From the NCBI GenBank assembly GCA_003439945.1, contig QVRM01001471.1:218501-282500 (forward strand): a stretch of DNA of 64,000 nt, in the 5' to 3' direction. Under the pieces are notes generated by a model that ran no database searches, was not told the DNA's origin, and saw nothing but the letters and a program-made list of their open reading frames with translations. Positions 8,326 through 21,989 of this stretch are shown piece by piece. A program made the position numbers and the translations under genes. Numbering within the stretch: the stretch's first letter is position 1; every line of letters starts with the position of its first letter. The stretch is from Dermanyssus gallinae (Eukaryota; Arthropoda; Arachnida; Mesostigmata; Dermanyssidae).

Positions 8326-10368
8326 GCGAAATGTTGGTTGAGAGTCAGCGCGAGAAAGTTAAGAGTTATGGTCAATAGAAAGCAGAGTTACCTTTATTTA
8401 TATAGTAGGTTAGTACATAATAAGTAAACTGATATGTTTGTATTTACGTATGAATACGTCATAGGCAGAGACAAACTAAATATTGCATAAGCTTAGTAGG
8501 CCAACTCAGTATTAAGCCCTGCAGTTAACTCCTTCAACCAACTTAGGGCATATTAATTACAAAACTGTGCTATAATTAGCTGTAATAAGAGAGAGAGTTG
8601 TTTTTCCATTAAATGCGTATTTCACAGACGGAATTAACGACGTTTTCTACAATGCATACAAGGAAAGCATTGTGGCTCGTTATTTATAGGAGGTGTGACT
8701 TCATTGAACTGCCACACTGAAGTGCGCTATCACCCATGTCATTAGCCATCACATCCAACGTTAACAAATACTGTCATCATCGTTATAGCTCGTTGAAGCG
8801 GGTTTATGGTGAATGCGGGCGTGACGGGCCATCGCTTTTTATCGGAACAAAGAAAGATTCCGGCTTTGTATTTTCGGCTACCCGAAACTTCACAAAACGA
8901 TTCTTCACTCCTTGCCTCGTGACATTATTGGCCTCCCATTTTGATATTGCCATACAACTGCGAAACTAAAGTACTCCGTATCAGTATGGCGCCTACGAAT
9001 GCAGCACGTTTTCTACTTGTCTCTCTGCCTGTTCGTCTGCAACGAAATTGAAAAGATTATCCTGGATCCCGGGCCTATGGTCATAGCCTTGACCCGTAAT
9101 CAAACGGGGTGGTGGGGAACCGCCCCCAAGAATAACCTCTCGGTAAGGGACTGCAACTCGTAAAACGGCGAGCCCTACGGAGATGTTCCGCACAGAGCCC
9201 ACACTGCATTTTCATCAGACATGATTACATCGCTGTCGCCTTGCTGTGTCATATCGAATGTGCTTAATTAGCTGTTATGCAAACTATTTCACAATAACGC
9301 TTTACGTAAAGAAGGGATTTGGGAGCTCTACATCGTTATAGAAATCTGCTGCTTGACTCCAGTTTGCATATTGTCTGTGAGTCAAACCAACTTATTGAAC
9401 ACGCAACTGCAAGGCCCGTGCGACTCAAACGCGAACGAGATACCTTTCGATAACTGCTGAAACTAACTAATGAAGCTCTGCGGGAAAGGAGAAGCTGGTA
9501 AGAGTACACGTTCACGGCGAACAACTGTTTGTCCTCTGAATGTTGCCATATTGTCCATAATTGTGCTATTGAATGACTATCTAATAGTTTCTGTTAAAAC
9601 TCGTTTCCTTCATAGTTTTATTGCTAATACCCGCCACACGTTCATCAACCCATAGCCCAGCACTATTTTACTATAAATGATCGATGAATCGAAAACCTAG
9701 CACTCTTTTGATATAAATAAATTTTAAATGTTTTAACCTACTTAAGTCTCTCAGTGTGCAGTATGTCGCAATTGTTATTAGATAACTTTATTAAGGGGGG
9801 AATTGGAGTTCTAAGTACTTGCATTGCGACCTTTACGCCTTCGTTATGTAGTTCATCTAATTAAAATATAATCGCTCTTGTTGTTGCTCTTCTTCTTTCT
9901 ACATGTTGACTAATGAATAGTCGCGGTGTTAAAATTACGCCGAGATTTTTACATTTATGTACAAGTTTCAGACTTTGTTTACTATATGTATCCCGTTTTG
10001 GTGGCTTTTAATCTTTTACAAAAATTGAACGCTTTGCGCCAACATAATTTTCTTGGCACAATATTGCCCTTTTGTTCAGATGATACTGCAGGTAAGCTTC
10101 TGGCTTACCTAGAAAGCAAATTGTCTTATTCACAAGGAAGCAATTCTAATCAACACTACCGTGGCTTTAACAACAACGCCCTGTATGCATCATGCATTTT
10201 GTCGAGTATTGTCACCAGGTGTATCCTTCAACCCTGTTATCTATTATGCCACTTCTTATAGCTTGCTGTGCGTCCTCCTTGCATACATGGCTTCACGATG
10301 CCTTATTCATTAGCAACATTGTTCGCCATTTTCCAGCTTCCTTTGTTTACGTTGCCTTGAAAACGCCT

Positions 10369-10370
<2 letters not shown>
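8326..10370. other. No gene recognised
   Basis: About 2 kb of AT-rich sequence. The short open frames lack recognisable domains, and I see no repeat matching other parts of the window. Confidence 0.45.

Positions 10371-10433
<63 letters not shown>
10371..10433. repeat. (AT)n microsatellite
   Basis: About 30 AT units, directly upstream of the truncated L2/CR1 tail at 10444. Confidence 0.95.
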
Positions 10434-10437
<4 letters not shown>

Positions 10438-10443
10438 CATATT

Positions 10444-10589
10444 GCAGACACGGGCGATAGCCTTTTCTGCAAAATTACCTGAATAGTTATAATTGTTTGA
10501 ATTTATGTAATAATGGAAATTTCAAGCTCAATGAAGAGTTATTGAACTTAAATAAATTTGCCGTCTGGAGAAGACGGTCCCATAAAAAA
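10444..10589 (+). mobile_element. 5'-truncated copy of the L2/CR1-like element (3' tail only)
   Basis: These about 145 bases are almost identical to the 3' end of the long element at 59714-59873. Shared blocks include GCAGACACGGGCGATAGCC, GAATTTATGTAATAATGG and the terminal hairpin CCGTC...GACGG followed by TCCCATAAAAAA. In the hairpin the loop differs (TGGAGAA against CAGAGAA) while the stem is kept. Extreme 5' truncation is usual for target-primed reverse transcription. Confidence 0.92.
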
Positions 10590-10673
10590 GATATATATTT
10601 ATATACAATGGAATTATGACAAGTGTAACCTTTTTTGTAAAGCACACTCGAAGTTACACAACTTTGATCGGCG

Positions 10674-10675
<2 letters not shown>

Positions 10676-10704
<29 letters not shown>
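10676..10704. repeat. (AT)n microsatellite
   Basis: About 14 AT units. Confidence 0.9.
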
Positions 10705-11743
10705 GCTATGTGTGTTTATGTATGCATATTTGTGACTGAAACGCTTTTTCATTGATTATAAGAGGGGTATGATAACATTCACAGCATTTACACAGATTAT
10801 TTTAATTGCACAAGTTTGCTTCGACAAAATGTTATTTCTCATTCGTTTAATTGCTTCATAAATATTCATGGATACACGGACTAGACTTTATCCAAAGGTT
10901 GCAAGTGTTTAACGAGGATGAGTGTGCAAATATGCAAAATGTCCGTTATAACATTTAAAAGCGAAGAATCTACATACTACTAATGTAGCGAGCTATTGTG
11001 TGCATGCCAGTATTGTCGTTTAAAAATGCAAAAAAATCGGATGTTGCCTAATGTCGTTGCTGTGTATGTTTACGTACATATTTTGGCAGTTTGGCTCTCT
11101 TTAAGCAATGCATTTTGTTGTTTCCTGGTATGCAGCATAGACAACTCATTCGGGAATTAGGAGGCGTGATAAACGCTTTCCTCGGTCGTGTTTACTGAAC
11201 AATCTACGAGAGTGTGAGCTTCCATTTAAGTCAGTTGTAAAAAAATCCGGCTTCTCTTTGACCCGATCGGAAGAGGATAACTTAGTAAGGTAACTAACCT
11301 ACAGACTTTTGCAGAAGCAAGCCTACAATAATAATGCGTCGTCTAAAACAATGCTTCATATAACACTGCTTAAATAAATAATAATGATACATACTTAGGA
11401 ACCCTATTCGCATGATCAAAAAGTGCATTACTTTAGGTTCGAATCAGAAACTCAATAATACAACCCGCAAAGCTGCCGTTAGATTTCTTGGGTAGCCTAC
11501 TGCCTCATATTAAAATCCAAACTTAAAAAGTGTGTTTTCAACTTTGTTCCAGACATAAGCAGGATAGGACGCTTCAATTAAAGAAGATAAAAAGGTAACC
11601 AAAACATTTGCAGAGTGTACGACCGCACAAAGACGAGTAAGTGTGCAAATTTAGAACGAGTGTACATTTTACAATAAACGAATCCCTACCTTTCTTTTTA
11701 AATAAGCCGTTTTATCGTGCTAGTCCTGAAATAAAATAAACCG

Positions 11744-11745
<2 letters not shown>
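10705..11745. other. No gene recognised
   Basis: About 1 kb of AT-rich sequence with nothing I can identify. Confidence 0.45.

Positions 11746-11799
<54 letters not shown>
11746..11799. repeat. (AT)n microsatellite, left of mariner 2b
   Basis: This AT tract continues at 13090-13154 on the other side of the mariner. The element therefore landed at a TA inside one long tract. Confidence 0.93.
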
Positions 11800-11803
<4 letters not shown>

Positions 11804-13086
11804 TAGTTCAATAAGTTCTTAGAATGAGCTTTTTAGAATTCGAATTTTGGCGCGCTTCCACCGCTATTAGGAACTGCAACTTTTCGACTGCTAGCACTCA
11901 AAATAGTATGGTGATTGGCCGTTGCGATTTCGTTTGATAGCTTTTCCCGTGCAACGTATCGGCGTGATTTTTAAAAATGAAGAAAAAAGAGTTTCGAGTG
12001 GTTATCAAGCATTTTTATTTCAAAGGTTGGAATGCGACCCAAGTAAAAATTGGGTTGGACGAGACGTACGGTGACTCTGCGCCATGTTTTGCCACTGTTT
12101 CCAACTGGATTAATGTGTTAAAAAGAGGTCGCAGGAGCACCGAGAATGAACTACGTCCAGGAGGCCAAAAAACGGCAACTGATGAGGAAAACACAGAGAA
12201 AGTGCGAAACATCGTTGGCACAGATAAGCGAATGAACATTAAGGAGATAGCGGAGGCATTAGGAATTAGTTTAGGTAGTGTGCATTTTATCCTATACGAA
12301 AACTTGAAGATGAAAGAGCTTAAAGAAAAATGGCTGCCGCATTTGCTCAATCAAGGCCAAAAAGACGCGCGTGTTTCCGCTTCACAGCGAAATTTGGCCA
12401 AGATGTCGAACAATCCGTCGGATTTTAAGCGCAGATTCATGACCGTCGATAAAAGCTGGGTCCATCACTACACTCCCGAGACCCAGGAAGCATCTTGCCA
12501 ATGGTGTGCACCTGATGAAGGACCTCCGAAGAGGGTGCGGACAACGGCATTGACCGGAAAGGTGATGGCTACAGTTTTTTAAGACCAACGTAGAATAATG
12601 CTGGTCGACTACCTTGAGAGCGGTAAAACGATCACAAGAGAATATTATGCAAGACTGTTGGCCTGCCTGAAGCAAGAACTCATCGTGAAACGACCCGCTT
12701 TGCAGAAGAAGGCTGTCCTGTTTCACCAGGACAATGCTCCTGCACACAAGTCGCGGCAAGCATCGGCAAAACTGGCCCAACTGAGCTTCGAACTTATTGA
12801 ACAACCTTCCTATTCTCTAGACCTGGCCCCCTCTGATTATTTCCTCTTCGAACATTTGAAGAATAGTCTCGGTGGAAAGCGTTTTTCCAGCAATAAAGAG
12901 GTTAAGGCTGCTGTCAATGCCTATTTTCAGTCTAAAGACGCGGAATTCTACTTAAGAGGTATAAAAGCTCTGAAATCTTGGTGGGAAAAGTGTATTGAGC
13001 ATCTCGGGGAGTATATCGAATAAGATAAATTTAAAAACATGATTTGGAAAATTCTTGGTTTTCATTCTAAGAACTTATTGAACTAC

Positions 13087-13089
<3 letters not shown>
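11800..13089 (+). mobile_element. Mariner transposon 2b, 1290 bp
   Basis: The ends carry TAGGTAGTTCAATAAGTTCT and its inverse AGAACTTATTGAACTACCTG, the same inverted repeat as mariner 2a (2679-4892). TA flanks both ends within a microsatellite. It carries one transposase gene broken by a single stop codon, and its length shows it is otherwise complete. Confidence 0.92.
11977..13023 (+). pseudogene. Mariner 2b transposase with one nonsense codon
   Basis: The frame begins at ATG 11977 (M-K-K-K-E-F) and ends with GEYIE and TAA at 13021-13023. At 12580-12582 a TAA stands where copy 2a has tryptophan in T-V-F-W-D-Q-R. After it the same frame continues to the end with no shift. Catalytic residues are present: TVDKSWVHH (the usual E next to the first D is K), HQDNAPAHK, and DLAPSDYF 34 residues after the second D. 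It is a recently inactivated mariner transposase. The parts 11977-12582 and 12598-13023 are one gene, not two. Confidence 0.9.

Positions 13090-13154
<65 letters not shown>
13090..13154. repeat. (AT)n microsatellite, right of mariner 2b
   Basis: About 32 AT units, the other half of the tract split by mariner 2b. Confidence 0.93.
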
Positions 13155-13156
<2 letters not shown>

Positions 13157-14249
13157 TTTAAAGCCCATGCATCGATCTCACATATATCGAGAGTACTTGT
13201 TAATGCGTGAGCTATACAAGAAATGGCTCTGCCATATACCATTATGGATGGACCTTGTGAATGAGATTGTTATACGGAAAATAATGGATCAAAATTCTAT
13301 TCAGTATATTTATACACCACACAATGTCGCATCAGTTAAGAGAAAGCTTAAAAACTCTGCAATAGTATACGCTTGTAAGTGGCCCTGGCTTTATGAAAAA
13401 GGTAGAGTGTATTAGATGGCCGAACATTAGGTGCTGCACTCCACATACGTGTGCGTGAAGGTTAGGGGTGACTTTGTCGAAAGACTGCCAAGCAATTCTA
13501 CAGCCCCAAACTAGTCAGTACTCGCTGCCAAGGTAGCAGGTGCATCCCAAAACCGAAACCCAAAAACTTTTTCTAAATAGAATAATATCAGTATGTTAAT
13601 AATTATGGGCCCCTGAGAAACCCCAAGCTAAACACAGTATTTCTTGAAGGTAACTGAGATTACCCGGACACCAAAACACGTCTACTAGTTGTTACCATTG
13701 TTAAGGCGCTCGCTGTAAAACATGATTTATAAAAACTATCTACTTTTCCACTACCTACGACGACTACGTGTCTGAGCTCAGGTTAATCACAACATCGCGG
13801 GATTTATTCCCGGCGGAAGTTCACCCCACGTTGAAAATACCTAACAGCATGTTTTATACTATTTGCCACAAAACCCTAATGTGCAGGGCCGGAAATTCCG
13901 TAGTTTTTAAGCGAGAGAATCGAGAAGCCAGACTCCTCCGGGAGACTGAGTAGTTGACCACTATGTTCATAAGTTTGAAATTCACGTTACGACAAATATG
14001 GATGTGCGCTTGTTTTCGGTGGGGTTAGACGTGGTTGCAATCTTGGAGGGAAGCAGTCAGAACGCGGAGTTCTCGATGCTGTACGTGCCCAACGTAGCTG
14101 CAGGATCAAGCTGAAATAGAAATAAGCCCAAAAATGCATCGGTATTAGCTTAATTCTAGACTTGTTCAACAAAAGCCACGGCTAGGACTCTTTTCCTTCC
14201 CAGATTCTAACGCTTCAACACAGCCCGGTCTAATTTTTAAAGCCTTTTT
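13155..14249. other. No gene recognised
   Basis: Short open frames only; none resembles a known domain. Confidence 0.45.
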
Positions 14250-14403
14250 TTTAAAGACGGGACCGCTTTTCGCATGGCGGCTTCGTAAGACTTCGGACTC
14301 CATAAATACAAGTGTGTAGTGGTCGAACTCGAACCCGTTCACCTATGTGTCTCCTCCGGTCGCGAGGCGCACGCGAATGCACCCCCACGCCCCCGGGCTC
14401 GAC
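14250..14403 (-). mobile_element. SINE-B copy 2, reverse orientation
   Basis: Read on the - strand, it has GAGCCCGGGGGCGTGGGGG, GTGCATTCGCGTGCGCCTC, GACACATAGGTGAACG, the B-box-like GGTTCGAGTTCGACC, CTTGTATTTATGG and TCTTACGAAGCC, in the order seen at 8185-8325. Confidence 0.72.
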
Positions 14404-16401
14404 AACACAGCCGAGCTGGCGCGGCATCATCAGTAAGAGCGTTTCTTCTGTACTACTACTACTTCACATTTTCATAAGAAAGCAAAATTAGTTAGGTCAC
14501 GTTATTGTATTATTAACGAAAAAGCTTTGTTTCTAAACAGAAAAAAACTAGGTCGACGAGCAGTATCTGCTCTTTGCTGATACACCCTTAACCATCGAAT
14601 AGTTTGAGGGGCTCATTAACTCCGTCGGCAAAACAAAATTGCCTTAATAACGTAGCGCTTCTACTGTTTGGTTAAATACTACCTCCTTTTTTTGGTGAGA
14701 GGGAAAAATGCTTTTACGCACACCCAAAAGCGGCTATTGTGGGACTCGATGCCGATGTTGTTGGCATAATACCCACGAAAAACCTCTCTGGTCTAAATGG
14801 CCTCAGGAATACGCGAGGAGCTGGAACCGTTATTCAATACTACTTCAACCCCTAAATACTACCTACTGCTTGGCAAAGGTGAACAAATTGTGACCGGATC
14901 ATTGAATCAGACGAAAGATTTCTATTTATCAATAGTCATGAGTACGACTACTCATATGATTACGTCTAATATCCCCATACAGTTTATGCTAGAACGCACT
15001 GGTTATTACTACAATTTCTGTTATACGTGAAAATAGCCATCATTTCAACTGAGAGCTGTTTTACCTATCTTGCAATAGACAACGGTGCTAGTACAGGAAC
15101 CTTTGAAACGAGGTACGTTTGAAAAGGGCAGCATTTGTGAAAAAAAAACAGGTTAGCAAAGCATTTAAGCTACAAGCTTTGTGCGAAAACTGACTGGAGT
15201 TTAGAGGATACGCAACTGACTGGAGTTCAGATACTAGCACAACTAGCTGCTGGGGTGCTAGTAATGCATGTGCATCGTGCATTTCGCGTCTTGTACAAAA
15301 AGCTTTTTGTCAATGTACAGCTTCACGGATCCATAAAAATGTCTTTCGGCTTATTTTTCTTGCTGAAGTACAACGTATCTAATAACTGGGAACTGAGGCA
15401 GTTTATAAAATGCCGATATTAGTTCACACATAATGTGTTACTATACAAAATGACAGTTACGTACGTAACGTCTTGTAATTACTTATGCCACAATCATTTC
15501 GAAATACGTACAAAATTATCCTGCTTTCCTACTTTATTTAAACAGTGTTTACCGGTACACATATCATATTAATACAAGCGCATTCAACTCTATTATATTT
15601 TAATGTAAATATGCATGACGTAAATTCGTAAATAGGTGATCGTTTACGTGTTTTTGTAATACGTTAGTAGTTTATTAAAATGTATAGGCTAGTTATTGCG
15701 TAAAAGCACGCTTAGGAGGAAACGCTAATAACAGAACAAGAAGAACATAAATCACAACACCATACGCGTGCCCAAAAAATATTTATACTACCTTCTATTA
15801 TTCTTCAAGTATGATGGTGATCACAACGATGAGGTAAATACTCTGGTGCGCAAGCATGCGTTGTAGCAGCCTAACAATTGTTGCAGAATGATATCTGACT
15901 TTGTATGCAAACGAACTAATGAAGCCTCTTTTAGAGATGCGTAAACTAAATGTACCGAGTAAATAACAGTTCATCATCTTATGCATTATACTCATATTGC
16001 ATTAAGTGTGCATATAACATTCACGCTAATACAACTGTACCCACAGAGCAGTAAACTATGTCGTGCAAAGTTGCCTTACCTGCAAAGACTGTTTCAAATT
16101 TCTCGCTTCAAATGATCCCGATGCTCACGATGAGAATTAAAACAATACGCATACGAGTATATATATATATATTTTTTTTTTATAGTAGTTTTAACTTAAA
16201 CCAGCATAAATTACAAAATACTACTTTATAAATCAGCGTGTGTGGGACTGAAATGTATTCGAGTGTCAGAATCGCCGGCGACATATCATTAATGCACGCA
16301 GGTGTATATAAATTTGTTTTATTTTCATATGCGACGAGGACGGATTTATGCGTTGGCAAACGAGCCTTTTGAGTTACTCAGAACATGTAGCACTAAGTAA
16401 G
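14404..16401. other. No gene recognised
   Basis: AT-rich sequence with no exon, element end or repeat that I can identify. Confidence 0.45.
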
Positions 16402-16508
16402 ACCTTTATAAATCTCTGAATGGCTTTTTCTAGTCTAGGTAAAAGCTTTAGAAATTTTTGAATGGCTTTTTCTAGTTTAGGCAAGAACTTTAGAATTCTT
16501 AAAGTTGC
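16402..16508. repeat. Imperfect tandem repeat, 42-bp period
   Basis: GAATGGCTTTTTCTAGT starts at 16418 and again at 16460, with similar flanks (TTTATAAATCTCT and TTAGAAATTTTT). There are about two and a half units. Confidence 0.8.
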
Positions 16509-19500
16509 TTTTCTCAGTCATGTTAATACATACAACCAACCAGATATCTATCTAATGTTACACGTCGCAATGTTATACGTTTTTGTGTGACCTCTAAAGA
16601 AATATATCGAGCTGACTTAAACTAGTCCGAGTGCAGAATGCATTTGCAGTGACAAAGTATCAGAGCAAGAGCCAGGTACACAACTGCATATCCAGACAAA
16701 ATACTTAGCGAAAGCGTATTGGTAACTTGAAACAGACTTGCTTGTACAATTCGGCTTGCCTCGTGCATCCTCGCTGAAAAGCCTCAGTGACAGAATAAAT
16801 CTTCATTAGGTCGAAATTTTACCGAGAGGAAAATAATAAGAAACAAATGGCAAAAAATGATTTTTTCCGCCCACCAGGCAATGCCGCGCACCACGCTCAA
16901 TTACAGTTGACGGGCTACAACTTTTAAAAAGAAAAAAGGAAAGAGAATAGGTGTTGCCCAACAGATTTAACAAGATAAAACATAAAATGCTATTTATTGT
17001 CTGCTAGTGGTGCAAAAAGGAGAGTCTTCCCGGTTTATTCTAGCCTGCCTACTGTCAACGAAGCTTACATTTGATCAACGCTGCTGATTTAAATAAGCAA
17101 CCTTACATTTAAAAAATATAAAACAACTCATCGCTATTTTGTCGTGCAGCAATGCCTGAAGAAGTATCACAATGCAATGTGCCGTCAAGTTTGCGATGCA
17201 GAATATATGTATTTCGTTTTTAATGACTGGTTACATTGCTAATCCATTTTTCGTTGTAAACATGCTATGTTGACTGCGTTCTGGTTACAAGCTCTCATTA
17301 GGTTTCGGCAATTTGATCAGACAGCTGTTTGTTTTAAACTTATTTTTGCCGGTAATCGTGAATCAGTAGCTTGGCTTATTGAAGATCGGGGCAGTGAATA
17401 TATTGAACTATTTATTTTCGCAATTCCTTCTTATGAGACTCCTTCCGTCAAAGTGCTGTTTAGTTCAGTTTCAAACATATTTGTGATGTGTTGGGCAATC
17501 AAGTCAGAGAAACGAAGACACCAGTCGGTAAACAACGTAGATTAGTCTATTAAATGTGGAGTATGTTCTATAAATATACATTGCGGGACCAGTTGCTTGC
17601 TGATCTACTCTACACAGTGAACAGTAACCTACTAAAGGGCACATATGTGTGTGTTGCTCTCACACGTTCGAGATTTCCGTTGGGGTCTCCACGCTGGGTT
17701 GGATTTCGTCTTCAAGACGTTTACAGCAGACGATTCAATGCATGGATTTCATATGAAGATATGTATACGAAATGGGTGGCATGAGATATCAACCGAGTGT
17801 GAATGCAACCTATGCGGAAAATCATGTGATTTGTATCATTTCCAACAGCGTACAAAAGCAATATCGCTGATAAAAGTTACTTAGGAGACCTGTAGCACAT
17901 ATGTGCATAAACCAAATATTGGTTAATAAACAATACATTCATACAGCAGACGGTCTTCGGGTGAGCCTGTGTTTCTCGGTTCTGTGTGACACGCCGACAA
18001 CTGAGACACAACTCCGAAGAGAGCGCCAGACTTCCGCTGAGACACTTGCTTTGTTAGATCGGGGGACGGCTTGCCGACATAACACGAAGTGCCAGAAGCG
18101 CCGAAAATAATGATCGTAAAAAAATACTTTTCAGACTGCATACGCACATTGCTATACGAGATACAATAATTGCGTGCTTTGCGGATCCTGCGTAAATACA
18201 ATTATTTTGATGTATTTCCTTTCAAGGTTTTGACCTCGTGGGATGCCTGTCCTTTGTCTATGAGTTTAATTGTGCCCTCATTTTAGAAGACACTGTTTAG
18301 GGCAAGGGTTTAAGCGCGATGTACCGAGTGGTAAGGGCTTTCGAACCTGCTTCACTTGTTCAGAATTTTGTCTTTTTATACAATATTTCTTCTTCAGTAA
18401 TGCTTTAGATGCCTTCGCTTTATAAACTTAATTGGTTATTAATTTGTATATAGGGCCGTTTTATAAGCCAGTCGATCCCAGAAAAAGCGCAGCTAGGCTT
18501 CAGCGTGTTTTTTTGCAAATTGGTCCTGTAATACATTCCGTTCAACCGGCCAGCTTATTTCCTGCAGCTGTTTTCTAAGTAAGATCTAAGTCTTTAAAAC
18601 TAGTGCTTGTTTAAAGCCAACAGTACCCTAAGTGGCCGCTATATTCATCGACTATATTTCATCATCATCAAAAGGCTTACGAGAGCTTTAATACCTTTCT
18701 AATTCAGGACAACATAAGATGTCGGTCATCGAACAAAGAAGTTTGATATGAATAACGGAAAATACAATGGCTTTAATTAATTTTCCTCGATGGCGTCTGC
18801 TCCGTTGCGAAGCCTTTTCATTTGCACGTGAGATCAATCAATGGTGCCCTCACTTTAGATAGACAGTGTTGTGCCATTGTTTTATCACCGTTCTGCATTT
18901 TAGCTGCTATACAGCCCGCAGCTGAAAAAACTGGCCCACTATCTCTACTGCATAGCGTACTAGGTTCCTGTGTGAAAATATAACAGCATAACTAACATGA
19001 TATAACGTAAGTGAAGCTTCCTAGTGGGTGCCGGGATTGTGGCGCTATTGCCATAGCATTGCTTTTAGCAGCTGCACGCCTATGCGCATTGCTGCCGACT
19101 CTGGGCGTTAAGCGGGCAAATGAGCCAATTTCGTCTTTATCTTCTCCTTATCGGGCGGCCAGCAAACTGAGAAACAGCGGACTGCAATTCGACTAATGAA
19201 GGCGCGATAAAAAGCAGCCTATTAAAGCATATGAAGCATTATCCTCCTTACCCTCGTGAGAGAGGAAGAGGCATCTCAATCCTCAATTGCTGACTCCCGC
19301 CCCAGAGCACGCTGATGTGGTCAGGCAGACCCTTATTTGGCTTACTCCTGCTTACTCCTTGGGTTTGTCCACGGAACTTTCTTCTTTGCTTACCGACGGC
19401 ACGGCGGCCGCTACGACCGATGACTTGCGCGAAGTACATGCGTACGCTAAACAACTGACAGTGTACAAGCCGTTGTCATACCAGGTTGTTACGGAAAATT

Positions 19501-21875
19501 TTCGAAGTAGCTATCCAATGATATTACTACGCGCGAGCTTTCTTACAGCAGCATATTTTCAAAGTACGCTTGTGTGCGGCGTTTTCCTATGATGTGCACC
19601 AACGGCGATTTCTTCCTGCCAGCCAGCTGAAAACCTTTGCCCACGACAGCTTAGAGACCTGTCCAGGGTCGTAATCCCTAGTTCTGTCTTTATATTTACT
19701 ATTCCCACCACTAAGCAGCGTTGGAAGGCCGCTTGGTTTTCTGATCCCTCTACAAACTCGAAAGCGTCACTGTTTTGGCGTTGGGAACTGTAACGCCAGG
19801 CCCTCTATTAAACCCTTGTCCGAATCCGGTTCCTTAGTGACCCACCTGCCTCCTAGTTCTAATTATACACAGTACTGCCAAAGTAAGAGAGAGGAGCCTC
19901 GTGGTTTATCTTGCCTGGAATGAGTAATCGCTTTTATTTCCCGTTGCGATCGCCAGAGGAGTTCGCCAGAAAAATAATGCATAACACGCATTCTGTAGGC
20001 TACACAGCATGAAACTCTTAAACCTTCTAAAAACTTGTCGAAATTACCGCAACGAAATGCTGGCAGTCGAAAGTCCAAAGACTTAACGCGCATGTCGTGT
20101 CACAGATTTGTGAAATGGTACTAGCGCTCTTTATTGCCAACCATACGACTTGTTCCTCTTTCAACCAGCAGCCTTTATTATGTTTGGAGATTTGGCCAGC
20201 TGGGCAATAATTGTCTAGCCGAGTGTAAACAACGCCTGGCAATCGACGTTCCAAGAGAATACATAACAGATGTCATTGGAACCATTGTAGTGTCCACCAC
20301 GGCTGGCCGGCGACCGGTACGAGTTCGGTATTCTCTCGCTAAAACAACACACGTCCTCTGCGTGGCTCGCAACAACGACTTCTGACTCATTTATTCTCAT
20401 GCCTCCTTATATACTCACAGATTGCCCGCGCATTTAGTGCGACTTCCCGCGTCTTCGCTAGTAGGGTGGCGGCCTCTTCTATTTGGCGCCATGTATTAAG
20501 CTTGCTTCGCCACTGCCGCCAACCGACGCTGTCTAAGCCCGCGCTGCTTAACGGACACTGTTATCCTACAACCATAAAAGATCGAGCCCAGGTAATGTTT
20601 CCTGCTAAGGCTGGCAACAATAGTATCCTTTGGCCTAGCCATCTTAACTTAACGAGTTGCTGTGATAATAAGATCTTTTTGTATTGGCCCAATTACTGCT
20701 CCTAAGATCTATTTAACCATATCCAACGCTGCTCGGGATATTCTCAAGAGGTCAGGTTAGTCGCATCTCTGGGTAAAACTATATCGTACATATTTTGAGA
20801 TTACTCACAACCAGTTTAGGTATGATTAGAATGTCCCCGGTTCCTACACTTACATTTGTTTGCTTGTTGAGAGTAAGGCACAGTTGATAGCATAAACACG
20901 TCTCTATTCGGTGTCGTCAGCCCAACCCCGCGCTTCTTAATATAAGGTGTTACGACACATATTGATTATAGGCGTAGTAGCCGGTCATTGACTTACCTAA
21001 CTTGATTTGTCTGTGATGCTGCTACTTTTAAGCAGACAGATATGGGAAAGATTTTGCGTCCGAATTTTTAAATTTGTGCAAACGTCGGGTTTAATATCTC
21101 ATAGGGAGTATCTCACAAAAGGCGATTGTCATCGGTAAACAACAAGATACCTATAGGCTACCTGTCGACACGAGGGAGTTTAACGCTGCAGCTTATGACC
21201 GGAACAGAAAAACAGCTGACAGACGCGAAACAAAAGCTTCTCGAGTATTTGGCATCGAATAACCCTCACGTAGCAAGTATCAACAGTACAATGATCCCGG
21301 AAAAGAAAGCCAGGAGATACTGGAACATTCTGGATAACGTCAGTACGCTCACAGAGTTGTCTGATTAATAGCAATCTCTAGGAGCCAGGCAGCCCCACTA
21401 CGAGGGTCTGTCAGGCGAATGAGGATAGACGTGCTAGCAGAAAATGTCAAATGCGGGTGCAGTACGCTCCCAGACAGATACAAATGACTTCACTGCAGTG
21501 TCTTAAAACGCCTAGAAGAACGCGTATTATGCGGCGCACCTGAAAAGCCGATGCTGTCGGCCTATTTACTGGTGGAAGTCGGACGTTGCCGCTTCACGGA
21601 GACGATGTAACGGAGCGCGGCTGATGTATACGCTAAGAAAGAAGCTAAGCAAGAGGTCTATGCAAGTGAGGTGCATGTGGGACCGGCAAGTTGAGGCCTG
21701 CTAAGTTCATAATAGGCCCACAAACACCTGAACCTCCATACTGCAGTAAATAAAGTGAAGAAAGTTTATCGAACTATGCGAAGACGTCGAACGAAAACGT
21801 CCCCAATGCTCCGTATTAGACCCCTTTCTGTGTCTACAAAGGAGAGCTCGAGGCTGAGAGACGGTCCGCGTATTA
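16509..21875. other. Gene-poor stretch, nothing recognised
   Basis: About 5.4 kb. Frames such as 17267-17545 and 19287-19592 show no domain, signal peptide or supported splice sites that I can defend. Some unannotated host exons could hide here. Confidence 0.4.
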
Positions 21876-21918
<43 letters not shown>

Positions 21919-21922
21919 TATA

Positions 21923-21973
<51 letters not shown>

Positions 21974-21989
21974 TATTACTATTATTATT
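21876..21989. repeat. (AAT)n then (ATT)n palindromic microsatellite
   Basis: About 14 AAT units run through a short (AT) centre into about 20 ATT units, so the tract is self-complementary. A shorter similar tract occurs at 46922-46951, between two retroelement fragments. Confidence 0.93.

Noticed and set aside
12598..13023. Separate gene downstream of the first mariner 2b frame
   Set aside because: It is the same transposase frame after one nonsense codon.
19287..19592. 101-codon open frame
   Set aside because: No domain, no credible start context or splice support, and no similarity within the window.
21876..21989. CRISPR-like or other structured array
   Set aside because: It is a simple AAT/ATT microsatellite without spacers.
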